This document shows, piece by piece, positions 19,334-27,564 of a stretch of 64,000 nt of DNA (positions within the stretch are counted from its first letter, which is position 1; each line of letters begins with the position of its first letter). The notes beneath the pieces were generated by a model that had not been told where the DNA came from, made no database searches, and worked only from the letters and a program-made list of their open reading frames with translations. Origin of the DNA: a bacterium (GTDB taxonomy: Bacteria > SZUA-79 > Acidulodesulfobacterales > Acidulodesulfobacteraceae). A program made the position numbers and the translations under genes. The stretch covers positions 1 to 64,000 of the forward strand of contig JAJYQS010000055.1 of assembly GCA_021794475.1 (NCBI GenBank). The letters run 5' to 3'.

Positions 19334-19744
19334 ATGCTAAATACAAAAAGAATTTATAAAGAACCGTCGGATGAAGACGGAATAAGAATATTAGTTGACA
19401 GGCTATGGCCGAGAGGAATGAGCAAAGAAAAAGCCAGAATAGATTTTTGGTTTAAAGATATTGCCCCTTCTAACGAAATAAGAAAATTGTATCATGCAGC
19501 AGCAATTGATTTTAATGAATTTAAAAGAAGGTATTTGCAGGAACTTTCGGAATACAGCCATAATAACGATATGACAAAAGGCACCGAATCAGAAAATTCA
19601 TTGGAGCACATATTGACATTTGTCAAAAACGGCGGCAAAAATATAACATTGCTGTACGGTCTAAAAGATGAAATAAACAATAACGCCTCAGTATTAAAAG
19701 AATTTATCAAAAAGATAAGCAAGAATATGCACGCCTCTTATTAG
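19334..19744 (+). CDS. DUF488 family protein
   Basis: A 136-residue YeaO-like DUF488 protein. The hallmark is RILVDRLWPRGMSKEKARID followed by FWFKDIAPSNEIRKLYHAA and FNEFKRRYLQEL, then a C-terminal LLYGLKDEINNNASVLKEF. Members bind metal or take part in poorly known stress functions; no specific role can be given. It follows the molybdopterin enzyme by 24 bases and may be in its operon. Confidence 0.85.
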   Translation: MLNTKRIYKEPSDEDGIRILVDRLWPRGMSKEKARIDFWFKDIAPSNEIRKLYHAAAIDFNEFKRRYLQELSEYSHNNDMTKGTESENSLEHILTFVKNGGKNITLLYGLKDEINNNASVLKEFIKKISKNMHASY

Positions 19745-20005
19745 ACTGGAGACTGGAGCAGTTCACTAAAAACCATATGCCATTGTCTATCGTCCGCCGT
19801 TATAATGAAATTTGAAACCATCGGGGTTAAGCAATAAAAAGATTCCTATTGATATTCGTGAAAAATATTGTAATATTATTAATATTCCAAGAACGAGGAT
19901 GCGGCTGAAATAAAATAATTTGCACATAGCATTAGACCTGTTATAAATACTTGAAAATGGAGAGCTTAAAAATTAAAAAAACAAAGAGGTAAAGAGGGCA
20001 GGATT

Positions 20006-20575
20006 TTGGAAAATAAAAAAAATAAATGCGTATTTTTAGATAGAGACGGGGTTTTAAATAAAGACATAGGCTATCTTAAATCTACTGATCAATTAATTAT
20101 TCTTCCCGGGGTAATAGAAGCCTTAAAAAAACTTAAAGAAGCTGAATTTTTACTAATTATAGTAACCAATCAATCAGGAATTGCAAAAGGTTTTTTTTAT
20201 GAAGACGATCTGAAAAAAGTGCATAATGCGCTTTTAGCAATTTTTAAGAAAAACAATGTTTATATTGATGATATATTTTATTGTCCCCATCATAAAGACG
20301 GAACGGTAAAGCCGTACAATATACCCTGCAATTGCCGCAAACCTGATACAAAAATGATAAAAGACAGCGTAATAAAATATAATATAGATTTGAGAAAATC
20401 TTACTTGGTGGGAGATAAAGATACCGATATTCAGCTTGCGATTAACGCAGGTCTTAAATCTTTTTATGTAAAAAACGATATGTATGAATATGACAAAAAT
20501 GTGGTTTCGGATTATACTGTCGACAATTTGGCGGAGGCTGCAGAGATAATTATTGAGATTTCAAATAATATATAG
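20006..20575 (+). CDS. gmhB: D-glycero-D-manno-heptose-1,7-bisphosphate 7-phosphatase GmhB
   Basis: A 189-residue HAD phosphatase of the histidinol-P/heptose-bisphosphate group, used in making ADP-heptose for the LPS core. The catalytic motif is VFLDRDGVLNKDIGYL, then VTNQSGIAKGFF. The zinc loop shows YCPHHKDG and NIPCNCRKPD with its Cys/His ligands, and LVGDKDTDIQLAINAGL is motif IV. The start is taken as TTG at 20006, with AGAGGGCAGGA just upstream. It belongs with the other LPS genes in the window. Confidence 0.87.
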   Translation: MENKKNKCVFLDRDGVLNKDIGYLKSTDQLIILPGVIEALKKLKEAEFLLIIVTNQSGIAKGFFYEDDLKKVHNALLAIFKKNNVYIDDIFYCPHHKDGTVKPYNIPCNCRKPDTKMIKDSVIKYNIDLRKSYLVGDKDTDIQLAINAGLKSFYVKNDMYEYDKNVVSDYTVDNLAEAAEIIIEISNNI

Positions 20576-20651
20576 CGGATATTAAATTAAAGATACAATT
20601 AGTCTCTAAGATATAAATAAAAATTAAATCGGAGTTTGCCCCTATAACATT

Positions 20652-22082
20652 ATGTCTACGTCAATTTTATACAGCTATCTTTGGTTGTCAACGACCATGC
20701 CTGTTTTAATCATAATTTTACTTGTCATTAACATTTATTTTATTTTTTTTAAAAGCAAAAAAAACGAAAAAGACATTGAAGAAAATATTAAGCTATTAGA
20801 CAGATCGTTGTCGGCGCTTTCCGAAGTAAATATAAATTTACTAAGATTAAAAGATGCGGTTGAAAAATCCGATTCAAATATAAGAAATGAAATAAAAACA
20901 GAGTTTAAAAACAGCCGCGATGAAACTTTATCTTTATTAGCAAAAATAAGAGAGGAACTTGCTAATTCTTTTAAAAGTTCAAGAGAAGAACTTTCCAGCT
21001 CATTTAAAAATTCAAACGATGCAGTTTTGAATTTTTTAAATACGACAGGCGAAAAACTTGAGCAGATAAGAAAAACAGTTGAAATCAGCGTAAAAAATCT
21101 TCAGGATGAAAATACAAAAAAATTAGATGAAATGCGTGCGACGGTTGATGAAAAACTTCATGCCACTTTAGAAAAAAGATTGGCTGAGTCATTCAGTCAA
21201 GTATCTGAAAGATTAGAATCCGTGCATAAAGGTTTAGGAGAAATGCAAACGCTTGCCGCAGGAGTAGGCGATTTAAAAAAAGTTCTGTCAAATGTAAAAA
21301 CAAGAGGAATATTAGGAGAAGTTCAGCTTGAAAATTTATTAAATGATATTTTATCGACGGGACATTTTGAAAAACAGTTCGATATTACAAAAAACGGTCT
21401 AAAGCAGAGGGTCGATTTTGCGATAAAAATTCCGCAGGATAATAATTTTAATTCCTATAATTATTTACCGGTTGATTCAAAATTTCCTGTAGAAGCGTAT
21501 CTATTTCTTCTGAATGCCTACGAAACAGGTGATAAAAGCGAGATAGAAAAAGCATCTAACGGTTTAAAAAGCGTAATCAAAAAGCATGCGGGAGATATCA
21601 AGAATAAATATATTTCTCCGCCGCAAACTACGGATTACGCAATAATGTTTTTGCCTACAGAAGGTCTTTATGCTGAAATCTCAAGACAGCAAGGTCTCAT
21701 AGAAAATCTTTATAGAGATTACAAGATAATTATTGCCGGACCTAATACGTTAGTCTCTATTTTAAGCAGTTTTTTAATGGTTTTCAGGGCTATTAATATT
21801 GAGAAACATGCAGGTGAGGTTCAAAATGTGCTTTCGGCAGTTAAAACAGAATTCAATAAATTTGGCGATATATTAAAAAATGCTCAGGATAAAATTAATA
21901 AGGCAAGCGACGATATAGATAAATTAATCGGAACAAGAACGAGGAAGATGCAGTCTGTTTTAAAGAATATTCAAGAACTTCCTGAAAAAGAAGTTGCAAA
22001 TATATTAGATGTTCAGGCAAACACCAAGGCAGATACAGATATAGAGGCAGAAGAGCAGGTTAATCAAGAGAAAAGTATTTAA
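20652..22082 (+). CDS. rmuC: RmuC-family protein
   Basis: A 476-residue protein of the RmuC family, linked to limiting DNA inversions and recombination. An N-terminal membrane anchor (VLIIILLVINIYFIFF, about residues 18-33) is followed by a long coiled coil (about residues 40-195). The nuclease-like RmuC domain comes next, with KTRGILGEVQLENLL, DFAIKIPQ, PVDSKFPVEAY and the segment DYAIMFLPTEGLYAE. The C-terminus is another helix. Confidence 0.9.
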   Translation: MSTSILYSYLWLSTTMPVLIIILLVINIYFIFFKSKKNEKDIEENIKLLDRSLSALSEVNINLLRLKDAVEKSDSNIRNEIKTEFKNSRDETLSLLAKIREELANSFKSSREELSSSFKNSNDAVLNFLNTTGEKLEQIRKTVEISVKNLQDENTKKLDEMRATVDEKLHATLEKRLAESFSQVSERLESVHKGLGEMQTLAAGVGDLKKVLSNVKTRGILGEVQLENLLNDILSTGHFEKQFDITKNGLKQRVDFAIKIPQDNNFNSYNYLPVDSKFPVEAYLFLLNAYETGDKSEIEKASNGLKSVIKKHAGDIKNKYISPPQTTDYAIMFLPTEGLYAEISRQQGLIENLYRDYKIIIAGPNTLVSILSSFLMVFRAINIEKHAGEVQNVLSAVKTEFNKFGDILKNAQDKINKASDDIDKLIGTRTRKMQSVLKNIQELPEKEVANILDVQANTKADTDIEAEEQVNQEKSI

Positions 22083-22243
22083 ATATTGGGAACAGTTGTT
22101 GTTGTTGTGTTATTTTTCCTTGACTTTGCAAAATTTATATGGCAAAATTTCTTAATTATTGATACAATAATGCAAATAGAAATAGATAGTTTTTTAATAA
22201 AATAAATCAAATATAAAAATAAAATAGGGAGTCAACAAAATTT

Positions 22244-22510
22244 ATGCCTAATCATAAATCTGCAATTAAAAGAGTAAAACAGACAAAAAAAAGAAATCTC
22301 CGTAATACCAGCAATGTTTCTGCAATGAAAACATTTATGAAGAGATTTATAAGCGCTGCCGAAAACAAAGATATGGACAATGTTGAGAAATTTTTTAAAA
22401 TTAACGTGTCTTTTATAATGAAATTAGCTTCTAAACATGTTATTCATAAAAACAACGCAGCTAGAAAGGTTTCTAAGATAACTAAACTTTATAATTCTGT
22501 AAAGGCATAG
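22244..22510 (+). CDS. rpsT: 30S ribosomal protein S20
   Basis: An 88-residue basic helical protein. The start NHKSAIKRVKQTKKRNLRN and the end HKNNAARKVSKITKLYNS are typical of S20. It is monocistronic in appearance, with a GGGAGTCAACAAAATTT leader before the ATG. Confidence 0.95.
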   Translation: MPNHKSAIKRVKQTKKRNLRNTSNVSAMKTFMKRFISAAENKDMDNVEKFFKINVSFIMKLASKHVIHKNNAARKVSKITKLYNSVKA

Positions 22511-22668
22511 GCATATAAAGACTTATAAACAAAACATATAAGGCAAAGTTAAAACAAAGAAGATAAGGCATAAATAACAATAATTATAAGAAGAAGCATA
22601 TAAAGATAAAGCAAAACATACACAGCAGCAAAAAATAAAATTGTTGTCTTGATTGTTTAGTTTTTTGT

Positions 22669-23793
22669 TTAACTATATTGCTTAACTGCAAGATTTGTTT
22701 TAAATATCAGCTCCTCAAATATCAGATTGTCTGGAAAACCGGATGTTTTCAGCTTAATATCGGTTTCTTCTATTATTTCTATGATAGCTGATAGATTTTT
22801 TAGATTGTAAGAATTAATTCTTGAGAGGAACTTATTTTTTAGAAATGGCGGAATATTATTTGCTACCAGTATAGTATTCAAATCAATGCCGGATTTGTCC
22901 ATTAGTTTTCCTTTATGAATTTTCTTTATTTCTGTGTATAGTATGGAAATTATTTTGACTGGTTCTTCGCCCTCCTCATATATCAGGCTAAAAATATTGT
23001 AGGCTTTTTTAAAATCTTTGTCTATTATAGCGTCTATAAAATCAAAAACAGTAAAAGCGCGGGATACGGAAATTAAGGATTTTATGTCTTTAACGGTTAT
23101 ATATTGTTTTATGTTTTTTGCATTATCATGCGCAATATTATTAATCTCGGTAAGATAGCTGTCTGCCGCAGCATCAGCATCGTTACCGCCGATATTTGGA
23201 ATAGCCGTATTGTCAGTATTGCCGCAGCTGCCGGACGTGCCGCTTTCTTTGCCGGTTAGTTTTTTGAAATTATTTGATATCTTATCCAGTTCGTTATTTA
23301 TGTTGGAAAGATTATTGCCGATGATTCTTAAAAAGTAATAAATAGTTTCATCATTCATAACTATATTTTTTTCTTGGCACATTTCAGATATATATTTTGG
23401 TAATTCAGAATCATAAAGCGGTTTTATTTTAATGAACTTAAAATATTTTTTAGACTTTAATGTTTTGAAAAAATTGTTGTTTTCGTTTATTTTCGCTGCA
23501 TTTTTATAAAAAATCATTACAGAAGTCGGTGATGGATTATTAATATATCTTATTAAATCTTTATCGTTCAAAATAGCTTCTTCAAAATCATATATAAGTA
23601 TTATTCTTTTGTCGGCAATAACCGGATAGCTGTCGGCGATATTTAAGATTTGGGATGCGGATTGATTTGATAATTTATCAAAATTAAAGTCAAACTGTTC
23701 TTTATTTAAATACGTAAGCTTTATCTTTTCTATTTCTTTATTTATCCTGAATTCATCTTCTCCGTAAAAAAAATATATAAGTGTTTCTTCCAT
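22669..23793 (-). CDS. holA: DNA polymerase III delta subunit HolA
   Basis: Clamp-loader delta subunit that opens the sliding clamp. The 374-residue protein starts with IYFFYGEDEFRINKEIEKI and has the HolA-type blocks YPVIADKRIILIYDFEEAI and IKPLYDSELPKYISEMC. A low-complexity stretch of about 45 residues rich in Gly, Asn, Asp and Ala (about residues 197-235) interrupts the middle domain. lptE follows upstream on the same strand; in many bacteria lptE, holA and leuS lie together, as here. Confidence 0.88.
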   Translation of the reverse strand: MEETLIYFFYGEDEFRINKEIEKIKLTYLNKEQFDFNFDKLSNQSASQILNIADSYPVIADKRIILIYDFEEAILNDKDLIRYINNPSPTSVMIFYKNAAKINENNNFFKTLKSKKYFKFIKIKPLYDSELPKYISEMCQEKNIVMNDETIYYFLRIIGNNLSNINNELDKISNNFKKLTGKESGTSGSCGNTDNTAIPNIGGNDADAAADSYLTEINNIAHDNAKNIKQYITVKDIKSLISVSRAFTVFDFIDAIIDKDFKKAYNIFSLIYEEGEEPVKIISILYTEIKKIHKGKLMDKSGIDLNTILVANNIPPFLKNKFLSRINSYNLKNLSAIIEIIEETDIKLKTSGFPDNLIFEELIFKTNLAVKQYS

Positions 23794-23883
23794 GGTAAAT
23801 TAACTGATTTATAAATTCAATTTAAAATAAAGGCAGAGATAAAAGTTAAGATATAAAAAGCGTTGCTTCTCTTATTATTAATA

Positions 23884-24495
23884 CTATTTGTGAATTATTG
23901 CTTTTGTTTCTATTAAAAGAATAATTTTTTTTGCTATTCTTTTTGAAACAATATCTAACGCTGTTTTTTCCTGTTTATGCCCTACTAACGGATTTTCATA
24001 GTTAAAATAGTTTGCGCTGGATGTCAGCGTAACATTATGAAATAAAATTTTGCCGCTCGTTTTATACAAATTTATTGATACTGTTGCCGAAATTGAATAC
24101 TGGACGGCTGCTGCAACGCCTGTGTATGATATAACAGAATTATTAATAGAAATTATTCTGCCGGTTAGATAATATTGTGCGTTGTTTTTATTTGAACTGA
24201 ACATTCCGGCAGAAGAGTTCAGATAATAAGCTATATTGTCTGAAAAGTAAACGCCGATACCGCTTTTATATGTCAGATTTTTAAAAGGTTTAATATAAAT
24301 GTTTTTTATACTTAAATAATTCCCGTAAACAGGCGAATAAATATCGGTATTATTATTTGAACTTATTGACGTACCATCGGTTCCGAGAGCGCCTGCCGTT
24401 CCGTTTGTCTGTTTAAGCAGCGAATATCCGCAGGCAGACAGGAGCAGCGGAGGGATGAGAATAAATATTAAAATAATAAGTCTTTTTAAAAACAT
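23884..24495 (-). CDS. lptE: LPS-assembly lipoprotein LptE
   Basis: A 203-residue lipoprotein that plugs LptD in LPS export. The signal peptide RLIILIFILIPPLLLSAC has a lipobox LLSAC with the lipidated Cys at about residue 22, and GYSL follows, as usual for LptE. A Gly/Asn/Ser-rich spacer (about residues 31-50) comes before the conserved IKNIYIKPFKNLTYKSG segment. Its place between leuS and holA agrees. Confidence 0.85.
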   Translation of the reverse strand: MFLKRLIILIFILIPPLLLSACGYSLLKQTNGTAGALGTDGTSISSNNNTDIYSPVYGNYLSIKNIYIKPFKNLTYKSGIGVYFSDNIAYYLNSSAGMFSSNKNNAQYYLTGRIISINNSVISYTGVAAAVQYSISATVSINLYKTSGKILFHNVTLTSSANYFNYENPLVGHKQEKTALDIVSKRIAKKIILLIETKAIIHK

Positions 24496-24583
24496 AGTTA
24501 ATTTTTTAAATAATAATTTTTTAATTAACGGTTTAGCTTTATCTGCTTCATATTTATATCAGTGAATATTTTAAATGATTTGG

Positions 24584-27316
24584 TTAAATAATAATATTAA
24601 TCAGTTTATTTTTTATATATATAGATTTTTTAACCAAAGAAATATCGGAGATGTTTTTCTTAATTTTTTCGTCTTCCAATGATAAATTAAGAATATCTTG
24701 CTGCTCTGAATCTATATTCGCCGTTATTTGAGACCTCAGTTTGCCGTTTATCTGCACTGCAATATTACATGTATCAATTTTATAACCTGTTTCCATAATT
24801 TTAGGCCATCCTGCATATTCGATATCTGTATTGCCGCCTAAAATTTCAAAACACTCTGAACAAACATGCGGAATGAATGGATACAATATTATTAAAATAG
24901 AATTCAAAATATGTTTCAATAAATATGCATCGCTTTTATTTAAATCATTTTGGTTTTTATTTTTATTATATTCATAAATTTTATTGACTAATTCCATGCA
25001 GGAGCTTATGACTGTATTAAAATGAAATCTCCCCTCCATTTCAGTTTCAGATTTTTTTATTATACCATTCAATTCATTATTAATCTTTTTTAATTCAGTA
25101 TCTGCTTCTTTAAAAAAATTCCCGTCTAATATCGCCGAGGGCAGCAGCTCTTTAAGCTCTTTCATCCCTTTATTTTCTTCAATTTCTTGAAATTTTTCAA
25201 GCTCATTAAATTCTTTCGGTTCTTTTATTGCCGTATTAGTTAAATAATGTTCATATAATATTATAATTTTATATATTTTAATAATGAATCTGTAAGAGCC
25301 CTCAACCCCTTTATTATTCCATTCGAGGTCTTTTTCCGGAGGAGCTGCAAAAAGTGAAAAAAGTCTGACGGTGTCTGAGCCGTATTTATTTATGAGGTCG
25401 TCAGGGTCAACTACGTTACCTTTTGATTTTGACATTTTAGAACCGTCTTTTACGACCATACCCTGTGTTAATAAATTTTTAAAGGGTTCATTTACATTCA
25501 GATATCCTAAATCTCTTAAAACTTTAATAAAAAATCTTGCATATAAAAGGTGCATTACAGCATGTTCAACCCCTCCTATATACTGGTCAACCGGAAGCCA
25601 GTAATTTGCAGCCTTTTTGTCAAAAGGAGATTGACTAACAGCGGAATCGCAATCACAATTATTAATAGAATGTAAATTCGAATTGCTATCCAAATTAAAC
25701 GGCAAACCCGATTTTGTAGTATATTTTGCATAATACCATGAAGATTCTACAAAAGTGTCCATAGTATCGGTTTCTCTTTTAGCTTGTCCTCCGCATACTG
25801 GACAGCACGCATCAATAAATGATTCCAATTTTGCGAGCGGAGATTCGCCTTTGCCTGTAAATGTTACATTTTCAGGCAATTCTAACGGTAAATCCTCTTC
25901 ATTCAGCGGTACGGCGCCGCACTTTTCGCAATATACAATCGGAATAGGGCATCCCCAGTATCTCTGTCTAGAAATTCCCCAGTCTTTCAGTCTATAATTT
26001 ATTACACGTTTGCCGATGCCTGTTTTTTCTGCTTCTAAGGATATAGCCTTTTTAGCTTCTTCGGATGTTAAACCGGTAAATATAGATGAGTTAATTAAAA
26101 TACCGTCTTCAAGGAACGGGCTCGTGAGTTCCTGAATTTCGTCTTCTTTAATGCCGTCGTTAATTTCGTTCTTTTTGATATTTAAAGAAGCTTTTTCATT
26201 GTTTTTATTTTCAATAACCTGTTTTATTTCAATATTATATTTTTTTGCAAACTCAAAATCTCTTTCATCATGAGCAGGAACAGACATTATCGCACCTGTT
26301 CCGTAATCCATTAGAACGAAATTTGCGATATAAATAGGAAGTTTTTGCCCGTTAAACGGATTAATAGCATAAGAGCCGGTAAAAACACCTTCTTTTTCGC
26401 TAAGTTCTTTTGAAATCAAGCTTTTTCGAATTAATTCTTCAGTTTTAATCCTGGCATCCTCAGTTTTTAATAAATCTTTAGCGAGCGGATGCAGCGGCGA
26501 AATAGCAAGATACGTTGCGCCAAAAATAGTATCAGGTCTCGTTGTGAATATTTCCAGATGCGTCGGTTCAGCAGATATTTTAAAAAGTAAACTTAGCCCC
26601 TCACTCTTCCCTATCCAATTTTTTTGCATGAGCTTTACTTTATCCGGCCAGCCGCTTAGATTATCTAATTCTGAAAGAAGTTCTTCGGCATAGTCTGTGA
26701 TTTTAAAAAACCACTGTTCCATGTTTTTGATAGTGATTTCACTTCCGCACCGCCAGCATTTTCCGCTTTCAACCTGTTCGTTGGCAAGGGTAGTATGACA
26801 TGATTCACACCAATTAACGCGTGAAAGTTTTTTATATGCAAGACCTTTTTTATACATTTGAATAAAAAAGAGCTGTTCCCATTTATAATACGAACTGTCG
26901 GATGTTATAATTTTTCTGTCCCAATCGTAAGAAAGTCCAAGTTTTTTAAGCTGCACTTCCATTGTTTCAATGTTTTTAAGTGTCCACTCCTTCGGATTGG
27001 TGTTATTTTTTATCGCCGCATTTTCGGCAGGCAGTCCAAAACTGTCGAAACCTATCGGGTGCAGGACATAATAGCCTTTTAATCTTTTATATCTGGCTAT
27101 AGCATCACCTATGGAATAATTCCTGACGTGTCCCATATGAATCCTTCCGGAAGGATAAGGAAACATCTCAAGACAATAAAATTTTTGCTTATTTTTACCA
27201 TTGACATTGACATTGTCAAGCGGCATATCTTCGACGGAATATGTTTTTTCGTTATACCACTTATTCTGCCATTTTTTCTCTATTGAATAAAAATCATAAT
27301 TTTTTTCCTGTTCCAT
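24584..27316 (-). CDS. leuS: Leucyl-tRNA synthetase
   Basis: A class I synthetase of 910 residues. The HIGH-like motif is HMGHVRNYSIGDAI in PSGRIHMGHVRN, and KMSKS is present as DGSKMSKSKGNVVDP. A zinc site is seen in CESCHTTL and CWRCGSEI, with a second knuckle at CEKCGAVP and CCPVCGG. The editing domain lies at about 225-430. It is longer than usual (about 810-860) because of low-complexity inserts, for example SNSNLHSINNCDCDSAVSQS before the HIGH-distal core and a Glu-rich segment near residue 690-720. It heads the leuS-lptE-holA group. Confidence 0.97.
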   Translation of the reverse strand: MEQEKNYDFYSIEKKWQNKWYNEKTYSVEDMPLDNVNVNGKNKQKFYCLEMFPYPSGRIHMGHVRNYSIGDAIARYKRLKGYYVLHPIGFDSFGLPAENAAIKNNTNPKEWTLKNIETMEVQLKKLGLSYDWDRKIITSDSSYYKWEQLFFIQMYKKGLAYKKLSRVNWCESCHTTLANEQVESGKCWRCGSEITIKNMEQWFFKITDYAEELLSELDNLSGWPDKVKLMQKNWIGKSEGLSLLFKISAEPTHLEIFTTRPDTIFGATYLAISPLHPLAKDLLKTEDARIKTEELIRKSLISKELSEKEGVFTGSYAINPFNGQKLPIYIANFVLMDYGTGAIMSVPAHDERDFEFAKKYNIEIKQVIENKNNEKASLNIKKNEINDGIKEDEIQELTSPFLEDGILINSSIFTGLTSEEAKKAISLEAEKTGIGKRVINYRLKDWGISRQRYWGCPIPIVYCEKCGAVPLNEEDLPLELPENVTFTGKGESPLAKLESFIDACCPVCGGQAKRETDTMDTFVESSWYYAKYTTKSGLPFNLDSNSNLHSINNCDCDSAVSQSPFDKKAANYWLPVDQYIGGVEHAVMHLLYARFFIKVLRDLGYLNVNEPFKNLLTQGMVVKDGSKMSKSKGNVVDPDDLINKYGSDTVRLFSLFAAPPEKDLEWNNKGVEGSYRFIIKIYKIIILYEHYLTNTAIKEPKEFNELEKFQEIEENKGMKELKELLPSAILDGNFFKEADTELKKINNELNGIIKKSETEMEGRFHFNTVISSCMELVNKIYEYNKNKNQNDLNKSDAYLLKHILNSILIILYPFIPHVCSECFEILGGNTDIEYAGWPKIMETGYKIDTCNIAVQINGKLRSQITANIDSEQQDILNLSLEDEKIKKNISDISLVKKSIYIKNKLINIII

Positions 27317-27363
27317 AGGTAGTATCTGCTATTTTTTTGTAGGTTTAATTGATTTAAACAATA

Positions 27364-27423
27364 ATTAAAATTAAAATTAAAATTAAAATTAAAAATAAAA
27401 ATAAAAATAAAAATAAAAATAAT
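27364..27423. repeat. Six-base AT tandem repeat upstream of leuS
   Basis: About five copies of AAAATT merge into about five copies of AAAAAT, all with a six-base period. It lies in the spacer between leuS and the phosphoketolase terminator, on the leuS promoter side. Such simple repeats can vary in length by slippage. Confidence 0.8.
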
Positions 27424-27455
27424 AAAATCAAATAAATTGTGAAATAGTTATTAAT

Positions 27456-27493
27456 AAAAAAAACTCCCTATTATAAAATATAGCAGGGAGTTT
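27456..27493 (-). terminator. Intrinsic terminator of the phosphoketolase gene
   Basis: Read on the minus strand, a nine-base stem AAACTCCCT / AGGGAGTTT (27485-27493 with 27461-27469) encloses a 15-base loop and is followed by a run of T (27456-27463). It lies 70 bases past the phosphoketolase stop. Confidence 0.85.
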
Positions 27494-27564
27494 CAAAATT
27501 TTATAATTAATAATATTATCATAAAAAAGGATATAAATAAATATAGACTTTTTTATGAATAATT

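Noticed and set aside
19745-20005. A small gene or RNA in the 261-base spacer before gmhB.
   Set aside because: I found no ribosome site, ORF or stem worth reporting; only a short GACTGGA duplication near 19745.
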